Source of the DNA: Pseudobdellovibrionaceae bacterium
GTDB lineage: Bacteria; Bdellovibrionota; Bdellovibrionia; Bdellovibrionales; Bdellovibrionaceae
Direction of reading: 5' to 3'
Length of the DNA: 64,000 nucleotides
Assembly: GCA_016719575.1 (NCBI GenBank)
Contig: JADJYV010000006.1
Coordinates: 248,001-312,000, forward strand
The notes under the pieces were generated by a model that saw only the letters and a program-made list of their open reading frames with translations, had not been told where the DNA came from and did no database searches. The position numbers were made by a program, and so were the translations under genes. Every line of letters begins with the position of its first letter. Within the stretch, counting starts at the first letter, position 1. Shown one piece after another: positions 25,517 through 33,120 of the stretch.

Positions 25517-27193
25517 TTATGCTTTCTTGTTATAATTATTCATCCTGATTGCTAAATTTTGCATATCTTCTTGATGTCGTCTATTCGCTTTTTCTAATTG
25601 CTCAGTATGGTCCTCATTTAACTTCGCAATCTTCGCCTCATACTTCATCTCTAGTGAAGTTGCTTGCTGCTTTTGCTCTTTTTCTTTGTTTTCCAAACGT
25701 TGCCCATAATAACTCTCCAAGCGCTTTAACTCTTTCGCGTGATTATCAGTCATCTGGCCGATTTTGCCTTCATACTTATTCGTCAGAGTTTCGACTCGCT
25801 GCTCAAAAGTTTTCTCAATACCACGAAAGCGCTCACCCATATTTTTATTTAGACGAACCATGTCATCTACATTTCTCTCTCGTTGATCATCTATACGTTC
25901 AGAAAAATTATCGCGCATTTGATCCAAGGAGTTTTCGAAATAATTCGAATAGGCATCCTGATTTTCGCGGGCAACTTTGGTAACTTTCTTCACCCGGCCC
26001 TCTGCAGCTCCAGTCGTCTGGTCAAGTGCCTCTCGGTGTTGCTGCAAAAGCATCTCTCGGTCCTGGCGATTTCTTACCTTACTCAAGTCAGCCTCACTCC
26101 GATGCTGCCGATGGGTATCACGGAGAACTTTTTGAGTTTTCGAGAGGTTTTGCCCAATACGCTTGTCGGTCTGCTCCTTCATTTGCTCCAAAGCCCCTAC
26201 TTTTTGCCTCTCAACGATTTCAAGCTGTGTTCTATGACGATCCTCAAGATCTCGTCGCTCGATATTTCGAAGACGTTCATGATTGACCATCTCGTGATTT
26301 AACTTATCACTGAGACGACCAATCTGGCTTTGTTTTGACCTGACCTGACTATCTAGGCGATTATTTACAGACTCGTGCAAAGCTTCATTCGATTGTTCAA
26401 TTTGATCGTATTTTTTTTCGAGGGCTGTATTATATTTACGATTAAGCTCGCCCATTTCGCCTTTTAACACCAAGCTCTGGGTCGTCATGTTTTCATTGTT
26501 GTTTTCTTCGAAGGCATTGACAGTGTCTACATACTTTTGTTTCCAGCGACCAACCTCGGCATCGCGTTGACGTTTTTCACTCTTAATTTGTGACTCATGC
26601 GCCTTACGAATTTCTCGTTCGTCGCGTTCTTTACTGCCAAGCTTGCTGTCTCGCTCCTCAACAAGGCCTCTGATCTCGCGATCATATGCCGCCTTAAGCT
26701 TTTCATCATGACTGACCAAAGAATCTGACAACTTTTCTTTATTTTTTTGCGACAATTCCCGAAAAGCCTCGTCACGGTTTTTTAATTCTGATTTGTGTTT
26801 CTCGTGCAAATTCTCCAGCTGAGATTGGCTAATACTTTTCTGCTTACTAAGGGCTCCAGAGGAAGCATTGCTCATCTGGCGGCGCTCACTCTCATTTTCT
26901 TCCATTTTTCGTTTTAACTGCTCCCTGTAGACATTTCTGACATCTTCAATTTTACGTATGTTGGCCTGATCTCTATCACTGAGAGTTGCTCGATAGTGAT
27001 CTTTTAACTCTTCCATTTCACGGCCAAAATCCTCAGAAACTCGGTTCAGGGCTTCATAATGCCTTTTGTTGAGTCTTTCCATCTCTGCTCTCTGCGCTTT
27101 TTGACTTTCAGACTCTTTGGCCTCGTACTCTTCGCGAGCTTTGCGAACACGATCATCTTGGCGACGGCGATCTGATGAAGAAACACTAGACAT
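25517..27193 (-). CDS. long coiled-coil protein, unknown function
   Basis: A 558-residue protein almost wholly predicted as charged coiled coil, rich in E, K, R, Q and N, with heptad-like patterns throughout (for example ERRQMSNASSGALSKQK). There is no signal peptide or membrane segment, so it is probably cytoplasmic and structural or scaffolding. GGAGG lies 6 bases before the ATG. It is followed after 6 bases by pyk and preceded on the same strand by two envelope-related genes. Filament-forming coiled-coil proteins occur in Bdellovibrio, but equivalence is not shown here. Confidence 0.7.
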   Translation of the reverse strand: MSSVSSSDRRRQDDRVRKAREEYEAKESESQKAQRAEMERLNKRHYEALNRVSEDFGREMEELKDHYRATLSDRDQANIRKIEDVRNVYREQLKRKMEENESERRQMSNASSGALSKQKSISQSQLENLHEKHKSELKNRDEAFRELSQKNKEKLSDSLVSHDEKLKAAYDREIRGLVEERDSKLGSKERDEREIRKAHESQIKSEKRQRDAEVGRWKQKYVDTVNAFEENNNENMTTQSLVLKGEMGELNRKYNTALEKKYDQIEQSNEALHESVNNRLDSQVRSKQSQIGRLSDKLNHEMVNHERLRNIERRDLEDRHRTQLEIVERQKVGALEQMKEQTDKRIGQNLSKTQKVLRDTHRQHRSEADLSKVRNRQDREMLLQQHREALDQTTGAAEGRVKKVTKVARENQDAYSNYFENSLDQMRDNFSERIDDQRERNVDDMVRLNKNMGERFRGIEKTFEQRVETLTNKYEGKIGQMTDNHAKELKRLESYYGQRLENKEKEQKQQATSLEMKYEAKIAKLNEDHTEQLEKANRRHQEDMQNLAIRMNNYNKKA

Positions 27194-27224
27194 CCCTCTC
27201 CTCCTTGAAAAGGATCAATACCTA

Positions 27225-27247
27225 AGCGGCTTTTGAACAAAGCCGCT
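27225..27247. other. hairpin in the leader of the coiled-coil gene
   Basis: AGCGGCTTT (27225-27233) pairs with AAAGCCGCT (27239-27247) around TGAAC. It lies 30 bases upstream of the coiled-coil start and about 85 bases after the preceding gene's stop. There is no T-run, so it may be a weak terminator, a processing site or an mRNA stabiliser. Confidence 0.4.
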
Positions 27248-27332
27248 CCTTCTGGTAGAATATCATGGGGATTCCTCTTTGAGGATTGGAGGGATCTAGA
27301 TCCAATTAAAACAGGACTTTGGTGGGCCTGTG

Positions 27333-28070
27333 TTAGTACTCAAATACTTTTCTACGAAATTCCTCACGAATACGAAGGCGTTCTTGCTCCTGCTGGCTCC
27401 TCTTTTCGAGGGCCATCCTCTTTTTGTCTTCAATAGCAGCAAGATTTCTCTCTGTAACTTTTTTGTAAATTTCTCCGCTTTGCTCAACTCTGTCAGCCCA
27501 CTGGTCCTTGATGTCCTGGACCTCAGACAAGAATTGCTCTTTCTTTCCAGAATATAAGCCGCCCCAAGACCTCAGGTGTGACTTTAGATTAATAGGCTCA
27601 ATCATTCCGTGCTCTACCTCGGATTCCGAATTAACTGCGCCAACCCAGATTTCAAACCCCTTTGGCACTTCTACTTTTTTTTGATCCTTCAACGTTATAA
27701 CTAAGCGGGCAGAAATATTTCTATATATGGTTCTACTTTTCTCTGCAATGACCCAATACTGACCACTGCTCCCTTCAGCCTCTGAAGTCACAGACTTTAC
27801 TCGCAGTGACGGAGCATTTTCTACCCAAAGAGCTCCTTCTATTAGCTTCCACTCCTTGTTTTTTTCAATCTCAGTAAAAATTGAACCACTGGTTGCGTGC
27901 AATTTGACGCTTCCTGAACTGTAAAACCATTTCTCTTCCGTTACCTTAAACGAGCAAGGTGTCATTCGCCCAAAACAGTTTTTTGGCAATGCCACAGGGA
28001 CAGAAGCACGCACTCGCACTTCCATTTGAAAAGAAAGAATAAAAAATAGAATTTTAAAAAATGTTCTCAT
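27333..28070 (-). CDS. exported protein with possible FecR-like beta domain and charged C-terminal helix
   Basis: A 245-residue protein with a Sec signal peptide (hydrophobic to about residue 22). Residues 35-150 are beta-rich (SSGSVKLHATSGSIFTEIEK, LIEGALWVENAPSLRVKSV), resembling FecR/FecB-type sheet domains, though this is weak. Residues 180-245 form a charged helix (RNLAAIEDKKRMALEKRSQQ). The start overlaps the stop of the TPR gene (TAATG), indicating translational coupling. A role in an envelope complex with the TPR protein is inference. Confidence 0.55.
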   Translation of the reverse strand: MRTFFKILFFILSFQMEVRVRASVPVALPKNCFGRMTPCSFKVTEEKWFYSSGSVKLHATSGSIFTEIEKNKEWKLIEGALWVENAPSLRVKSVTSEAEGSSGQYWVIAEKSRTIYRNISARLVITLKDQKKVEVPKGFEIWVGAVNSESEVEHGMIEPINLKSHLRSWGGLYSGKKEQFLSEVQDIKDQWADRVEQSGEIYKKVTERNLAAIEDKKRMALEKRSQQEQERLRIREEFRRKVFEY

Positions 28071-28768
28071 TATTCAACCTGAAGATCTGTGATCAGAGAT
28101 TGAGCCTGACGACGAAGCTGTTCACTCTTGAAGTTCGACTGCACTGTTTTGTAAATTTCGGAGGCCTCTTCGAGACGGTTATTCAACTCGCTTATTTGCC
28201 CCATACGTAACATAACGAACCCTGTTAAATCATTATCTGGATACTGAACTAACATTTGATCAACTAAATCTAGACTGTTCTTGTAATCTTTTTGTAAAAA
28301 ATAAGACTCTGCTATGAAGAAATGACTTTCGATTTTGTACCTTGAAAGCGGATATTCATCCAATACTTTACGAAACTCCTTGATGGCTTTTTCATACTTT
28401 TGTTCTTTGAAGAATTTTTTTCCTTTTTCAAAAAACAGACCGGACAAGTCCAGTTGGGCGATGCTTGCTGGCACCCGCAGGCTTCCAGAAAAATTTTTTA
28501 ACTCATAACTTGCTACATCATTACGAATCTGTGAGTTTGGAGGCAAAATAACAGCAACGCTCTGCTGAAAATCAACCAACTGGTTTCGCAATAAAGCATA
28601 GTTAAATTCTTCGCGTTCTAACTTTTTTTCAAGCTGTCTTACCTGGATCTGATACTCTTTTCCCTGATTAAAATAAGCAGTGAACTCACCATAACCCCAC
28701 AAAAGGCCTACAGTAATACTCAAACAAACAATCAAGAATAATGAACTTGAAGATCTCATATACGCCAC
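28070..28768 (-). CDS. membrane-anchored TPR protein (CpoB/YbgF-like)
   Basis: A 232-residue protein with one N-terminal transmembrane helix (about residues 10-30) and a short coiled coil (residues 38-70). TPR repeats cover about residues 110-230 (FEKGKKFFKEQKYEKAIKEF, FFIAESYFLQKDYKNSLDLV). The arrangement of coiled coil then TPR resembles CpoB/YbgF proteins that assist envelope constriction, though here the anchor is uncleaved. It is translationally coupled to the exported protein downstream. The promoter region is shared with the divergent gene at 28870. Confidence 0.65.
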   Translation of the reverse strand: MAYMRSSSSLFLIVCLSITVGLLWGYGEFTAYFNQGKEYQIQVRQLEKKLEREEFNYALLRNQLVDFQQSVAVILPPNSQIRNDVASYELKNFSGSLRVPASIAQLDLSGLFFEKGKKFFKEQKYEKAIKEFRKVLDEYPLSRYKIESHFFIAESYFLQKDYKNSLDLVDQMLVQYPDNDLTGFVMLRMGQISELNNRLEEASEIYKTVQSNFKSEQLRRQAQSLITDLQVE

Positions 28769-28814
28769 TTATCGGCGCTTTAAGATAGAAGTTGAGATCC
28801 TGTTACCCAGATAA

Positions 28815-28838
28815 TTCTGTCTCATTTTAAGACAGTTA
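28815..28838. promoter_or_regulatory. palindromic element TTCTGT-N11-ACAGTTA in a divergent promoter region
   Basis: TTCTGT at 28815-28820 and ACAGTTA at 28832-28838 are separated by 11 bases and include the inverted repeat CTGTCT/AGACAG. It lies between divergent genes, 31 bases before the ATG at 28870. The same arrangement occurs at 36687-36710 upstream of another gene. A shared operator or promoter element is possible. Confidence 0.3.
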
Positions 28839-28869
28839 AATTATTTTTTGAATCATCCGAAAAGTAAGC

Positions 28870-29271
28870 ATGAGAAGTAAATATTTGAGCGTTTTTATTG
28901 TAGTTCAAGTCATTTTTTCTTCTTACAGCCCTGCTGACCAGGAAACAGATGCCGCCATCAGTGAAGTTCAGGGAATGATGCAATCGCCTGATTTTGCCAA
29001 AAAGGCTTCAAAGAATTCACCAGAAGGTACCAAAGCCGCAGAATATGTGAAACAAATCTCCGGTGATGCACAAAACGAACAAGAAATGTATAAGTTGGCA
29101 GCGGAAGTACTTGGCAATATGAAAGGCCTGTCTCTTGATCAAATGAAAGAAGTGGCGGAAAAAGCCAAAGTTGACCCGGAAGCTTTCGCAAAGACGTGGA
29201 CTCCAGAACAACTCAAAAAGCTCAAGCAGCTTTCTGAAAGAATGCCAGCTGCAAATCAGAAGAAACCATAA
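28870..29271 (+). CDS. small exported protein, unknown function
   Basis: A 133-residue protein with a signal peptide (to about residue 22, SSYSPA). It has no transmembrane segment and a helical, charged mature part (ISEVQGMMQSPDFAKKASKN, AEVLGNMKGLSLDQMKEVAE). No family is recognised. Its TAA overlaps the ATG of the next gene (TAATG), so the two are translationally coupled and may act together in the envelope. Confidence 0.6.
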   Translation: MRSKYLSVFIVVQVIFSSYSPADQETDAAISEVQGMMQSPDFAKKASKNSPEGTKAAEYVKQISGDAQNEQEMYKLAAEVLGNMKGLSLDQMKEVAEKAKVDPEAFAKTWTPEQLKKLKQLSERMPAANQKKP

Positions 29272-29756
29272 TGACGACCATCAAATTTTTCAGCAAAGTT
29301 GTTTCAAAGTTTGCTCTTTATGTCGGGACATCCTTCCTGCTTATGCTCACCATGAGCAGTCTTCTTTCTGGGAAGTTTCCTCCGCCCTTAATAGAATATT
29401 TTCATCAAATTCAAAATATTGGTAAAGATTTTAAGACAAAATCCAATGAGAGCAGCACACGGCCCGATTTTGGATCCTCTCTGGATGCAATTTCAGAACA
29501 TCGCAAACAACAGTCGACACTACCGCAAAATATAAATGATGATTTTGAGTTGGAAGAAACAGGTCTGGAAAAAGAATCCAAAAGCACAAACCACTCAGTC
29601 ATGGCGGAAAGACGAATAAAAGAATTAGAAAACGAAGTAACCTATTATAAAGCAAAACTAGCCCAATCAGAGTGGGAAAGAATTCAACTTTTGCAAACTC
29701 AAAATAGCCGTGAATCGAGCTCAAGGGCGCCCGCATCTCCTACGCTAAGACAATAA
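29271..29756 (+). CDS. membrane-anchored protein with C-terminal coiled coil
   Basis: A 161-residue protein with one hydrophobic segment (about residues 12-30), a polar linker, and a coiled coil near the C-terminus (RRIKELENEVTYYKAKLAQS). The tail is Ser/Pro/Arg-rich. It is translationally coupled to the exported protein upstream and ends 1 base before the convergent argS stop, with no visible terminator between. I recognise no family. Confidence 0.6.
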   Translation: MTTIKFFSKVVSKFALYVGTSFLLMLTMSSLLSGKFPPPLIEYFHQIQNIGKDFKTKSNESSTRPDFGSSLDAISEHRKQQSTLPQNINDDFELEETGLEKESKSTNHSVMAERRIKELENEVTYYKAKLAQSEWERIQLLQTQNSRESSSRAPASPTLRQ

Positions 29757-29757
29757 C

Positions 29758-31473
29758 TTACATTGCCTCTGGAGCATCAATATTCAAAATTTTGAGACCT
29801 TGAACTAAAATCTTCTCCGTTGCTGCGACAAGGGCGATTCGGGAAGATTCTACTTCAGGAGGCTCGCCCAGAATTCGACACTTATGATAAAAATGGCTAA
29901 AACTACCGCAAACTTCGAGAAGATACTGCGCCAATATATTCGGACGATACTGTTTGTAGGCCCCTGCTAAAATATCTTCAAATTGCAAAAGTTGAAAAAG
30001 AAGCCGTCTCTCCTCTTCCTGAGCCAACTCCTTGGTTGCCTGGGCTGGAGCGGGTCTGCCATATTTACGTAGAATACTCTTACATCTAACTGCTGTGTAC
30101 TGCACATAGGGGCCACTATCCCCTTCCAAGTTCAGAATTCGATCCCAGTCAAAGAGCACATTTTTTACTCTGTCATTTACTAAATCATTAAAAATAACAG
30201 CACCGATTGCCACCTGTTTAGTAACAAGCTCTTTATTTTCGAGATCAGGATTTTTTTCTGAAATCATTTTTTCGACCAAAGAAATGGCGTCCGTAATAAC
30301 GTCTTCAAAAAGAATAACTCGCCCTTTTCGGGTCGACATCTTACCCTCTTCAAAACGATACAGGCCAAATGAAATATGGTGACAGTCTTTTGCCCATTCG
30401 AAACCTGCCATTTCAAGAACTTTAAAAACTTGCCTAAAATGCAGCGACTGGTCCTGACCAACGACATACAAAAGTTCATCCGCTTTCATAATATTATGTC
30501 GATAAATCGCCGTCGCCAAATCCCTCGTTGCATAAATTGAAGCCCCATCACTTTTTTTAACAATACATGGCGGCATGTTTTCTTTTTCGTCAAAGAAAAC
30601 AACTTGAGCTCCTTCACTTTCTTTTAAAAGATTTTTTTCTTTCAAAAGTTGAATAGCAGACTCCATCTTATCGGTATAAAAAGACTCTCCCAAAATGGCA
30701 TCATGCTTGATTTTTAATAGCCCATTGAGAAGTCGATCGTAGTCTTTTAATGAATCTTCAACAATTTTCTGCCATATCTTTTTGATTTCAAGATCGCCAT
30801 CTTCTAATTTCTTGAAGGTGACCGCACCAAGATGCTCTATCTCCGGATTTTTTTCGGCTTCCTCGTGAAACCTCACATAGAGTTTCAACCAAGAATCAAT
30901 GGGCTTAACTGAAAAGTCATACTCAGCACCCCACTCTAGATAAGCCCAAGCCAATTTACCAAATTGACTTCCCCAGTCTCCTAAATGATTCACCCCAATG
31001 ACTTTATAACCCTGAGAGGCGGCAAGATTTCGTATTGCCTGGCCCACCATTGCTGCTCGCAGGTGCCCTACATGCATTGGTTTTGCAACGTTCGGAGAAG
31101 CATAATCTATCACGACTGTTTTATTGGAACCGACATTTGAGTATCCGATTTTCTCTTTAGCCATCGCCGTAAAAAAGATTTCTTGAAGATAACTGTTCTT
31201 AAAGGTGAAATTCAAAAAACCACCGGCCGATTCTGCCTTTTCAAGAAATGGGGCTTGGCCCTTCTTTATAAGTTCAGTGATGTTAACTGCGATCTCGGCT
31301 GAAATTTGCGGCGGTGCTATTTTTAAATTTTTGGCCAGAGCAAAAACTGGAAACGCTAAATGCCCGTGCTCAAATTGCTTTGGTTTCTCAATTGTTTTTT
31401 GCAAATCCTGAACAGGAATTTTTGTCAACGGATTTAATAGAGCGGCAATTTGAATTTTAGCTGTCTGAATCAT
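29758..31473 (-). CDS. argS: arginyl-tRNA synthetase
   Basis: Class I aminoacyl-tRNA synthetase charging tRNA-Arg. The HIGH-type motif HVGHLRAAMVG is near residue 134 within ASPNVAKPMHVGHLR, the usual ArgS signature. The KMSKS-type motif is KMSTRKG near residue 378. The N-terminal Arg-tRNA-synthetase-specific domain (residues 1-110) and the C-terminal anticodon-binding DALR domain (VQYTAVRCKSILRKYG onward) are present. The length of 571 residues is normal. The gene stands next to an insertion sequence just upstream of its start. Confidence 0.96.
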   Translation of the reverse strand: MIQTAKIQIAALLNPLTKIPVQDLQKTIEKPKQFEHGHLAFPVFALAKNLKIAPPQISAEIAVNITELIKKGQAPFLEKAESAGGFLNFTFKNSYLQEIFFTAMAKEKIGYSNVGSNKTVVIDYASPNVAKPMHVGHLRAAMVGQAIRNLAASQGYKVIGVNHLGDWGSQFGKLAWAYLEWGAEYDFSVKPIDSWLKLYVRFHEEAEKNPEIEHLGAVTFKKLEDGDLEIKKIWQKIVEDSLKDYDRLLNGLLKIKHDAILGESFYTDKMESAIQLLKEKNLLKESEGAQVVFFDEKENMPPCIVKKSDGASIYATRDLATAIYRHNIMKADELLYVVGQDQSLHFRQVFKVLEMAGFEWAKDCHHISFGLYRFEEGKMSTRKGRVILFEDVITDAISLVEKMISEKNPDLENKELVTKQVAIGAVIFNDLVNDRVKNVLFDWDRILNLEGDSGPYVQYTAVRCKSILRKYGRPAPAQATKELAQEEERRLLFQLLQFEDILAGAYKQYRPNILAQYLLEVCGSFSHFYHKCRILGEPPEVESSRIALVAATEKILVQGLKILNIDAPEAM

Positions 31474-31522
31474 CCAAAGAAGCTACCAAAATTTCTGGAT
31501 AATTCCAATGGAAATCATAAAG

Positions 31523-31575
31523 AACTGCCCCACCAAATTGTACTTAGAAGGCCCCACCAAGGGGCTTTTTATTAT
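31523..31575 (+). repeat. left terminal inverted repeat with inward-facing terminator
   Basis: Contains a hairpin, GCCCC (31551-31555) and GGGGC (31561-31565), followed by TTTTT. This is a small rho-independent terminator reading into the element. The outer part begins AACTGCCCCACC. Confidence 0.8.
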
Positions 31576-31676
31576 CCGAACCCTGATGCTTTCATCCGAA
31601 ACTAACTGGGCTCTTTAGCTTATCTCCACCACAAACAGAGTCCCGCATGGCTTTCCTTTTGCCTTATTCGCTCCAA

Positions 31677-32569
31677 ATGTCCTACTCACCAAAGCTTTGT
31701 AGCAACTCCACATGCCTCCATCACAGACTTCCTGGTGGAGTTTTCATAAAAAAAGGTTTCTTTCGAATTAAAAGAAATAATCAAAATGTTCGAAGGTTTC
31801 AGTGCAAAGCCTGTGGCAAAACTCTCTCGTCCAGAAGCTCCAGCGCTACTTATTACCAAAAGAAGCCACAACTTAATCGAGTCATCTTTCAGCTGCTTTG
31901 CGAGGGTATGCCGATGAGGGGAATCGCTCGCACCCTCAGAATCTCTAAAAACACTGTCGAAGCGAAGTTTTTATGGATCCACCAGCACGTTTCTTCGCTT
32001 AAAGCAAATGCCCCTGTTGACATTGGACAACTCTACTTCGATGAGCTTGAAACGATTGAGCACACAAAGCTAAAACCACTGAGCGTTTTGCTATTTGTTG
32101 ACGATGCCTATAGAATTCTAAGAACCCAGGTTGCAGTTGCTCCGCCGAAGGGCGGCTCGCAAAGATCTCCTACGATAAGTACGGTCCAAGGAAAGACGAG
32201 AGGGAGGATGTTTTAAGACAGTGCTTTACAGAGTTAAGAGGCTTGAAACCACAAGAAATCAGATCTGATGCAAAGCCGAGCTATAGGAAGTTCACTGAGG
32301 AGTTCTTTCCAGGGATTGAGCATAAGGTTTTTAATCGTTCAGAGAAAGAGCGTCATCGGGATCGATTGCATGAGAAGTACCAGAAGCAGGTCTATGATCC
32401 GATGTTTACTCTAAATCAGCGGTGTGCGAAGTTGCGCGCGAATATTCGAAGACTAACCAGAAGATCCTGGTGCACGACGAAGTTGAAAGAGAATTTACAG
32501 AGACATTTGGAAATCTATTGTTTTTATAACAATTTAGGAGAGAGGGCTGCGGTGGCCAGCCTTCCGTAG
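31677..32569 (+). pseudogene. frameshifted IS transposase with N-terminal zinc ribbon
   Basis: Frame one runs to a stop at 32216 and a second frame continues to 32569. Joining them by a -1 shift near 32147-32160 gives a continuous protein of about 297 residues, since the alternative frame reads RLAKISYDKYGPRKDEREDV straight after APPKG. The N-terminus has a zinc-ribbon pattern (CSNSTCLHH, then RFQCKACGK), then an HTH (GIARTLRISKNTVEAKFL). Likely catalytic acidic residues lie in YFDELET and IRSDAKPSY, as in IS1/IS1595-type DDE or DDN transposases. No canonical slippery heptamer is seen at the join, so inactivation is more likely than programmed frameshifting. The start at 31677 is preferred to 31647 because it begins directly at the zinc ribbon. 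Confidence 0.78.
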
Positions 32570-32673
32570 GCGGAGTGATAGCCGTAGGTTTGGCTAGGTA
32601 AGTAGTGGTCCCGCCCAGCGAAGGGCCCTCAAGGTGAAAAAACAAGGAAAGATTAAAGGATCTTTTGATTTGA

Positions 32674-32727
32674 ATAATAAAAAAGCCCCTTGGCGGGGCC
32701 TTCTAAGTACAATTTGGTGGGGCAGTT
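32674..32727 (-). repeat. right terminal inverted repeat with inward-facing terminator
   Basis: Reverse complement of the left repeat. On the minus strand it reads GCCCC-GCCAA-GGGGC followed by six T. This makes a terminator immediately downstream of the minus-strand GYF gene whose stop codon is at 32728-32730. Confidence 0.8.
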
Positions 32728-33120
32728 TCAGGAAAACTCCTGCCGATCGCAGATTCGCACCCATCCCGTCAAACCGCTCCGCCAAACATAGTCCTCGCTA
32801 TGAACCAGACCCGACTTTTGCATATGCTGAAGCTCACCCACAGAAAAAGGCCCTTGCTGACGGGGTATTTCACCCTTGAAATCCAGCAATATCCACTCTT
32901 TTTCTTGCGGTGATGACTTCTTAAAATAGTTCACCTGAAATGCCGGAAAAATCTCCTGCGAAAATTCACGCCACTCTTTTGCTGCTCGCCATTCCCCATC
33001 GCTCTCATTCAAAATAAACTCCGTTGGAGCTACTTCACCCCTCAGGATCTTATTTTTCATATCGGCAAAAGAGAATGGCCCGTGCGGCTTTAGGTTTTTA
33101 TTCAAATACCAAGAACTCAC
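32728..33120 (-). CDS. protein with two GYF_2-type domains
   Basis: A 130-residue protein with two similar modules: residues 1-50 (WYLNKNLKPHGPFSFADMKN) and residues 75-125 (GEIPRQQGPFSVGELQHMQK, then VWRSGLTGW). Both match the GYF_2 pattern of W-Y/L, G-P-F-S, and a terminal W. Such domains bind proline-rich peptides or act as adaptors. The start is GTG at 33120, overlapping the TGA of the ChaN-like gene. The stop codon directly abuts the IS inverted repeat, but the second domain looks complete, so truncation is not evident. Confidence 0.7.
   Translation of the reverse strand: MSSWYLNKNLKPHGPFSFADMKNKILRGEVAPTEFILNESDGEWRAAKEWREFSQEIFPAFQVNYFKKSSPQEKEWILLDFKGEIPRQQGPFSVGELQHMQKSGLVHSEDYVWRSGLTGWVRICDRQEFS

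Larger units (their letters stand above)
31523..32727 (+). mobile_element. insertion sequence with long terminal inverted repeats, about 1.2 kb
   Basis: Two near-identical inverted copies of a sequence of about 53 bases bound the element (31523-31575 and 32674-32727), both beginning AACTGCCCCACCAAATTGTA. They differ by one substitution (A/G in the hairpin loop) and one extra T. Between them lies a zinc-ribbon transposase gene broken by a frameshift. No clear target-site duplication is seen at the flanks. The right end touches the stop codon of the GYF-domain gene. Confidence 0.82.

Noticed and set aside
27296..27557. Small overlapping frames opposite the exported protein gene
   Set aside because: Shadow frames of the minus-strand gene; no initiation signals.
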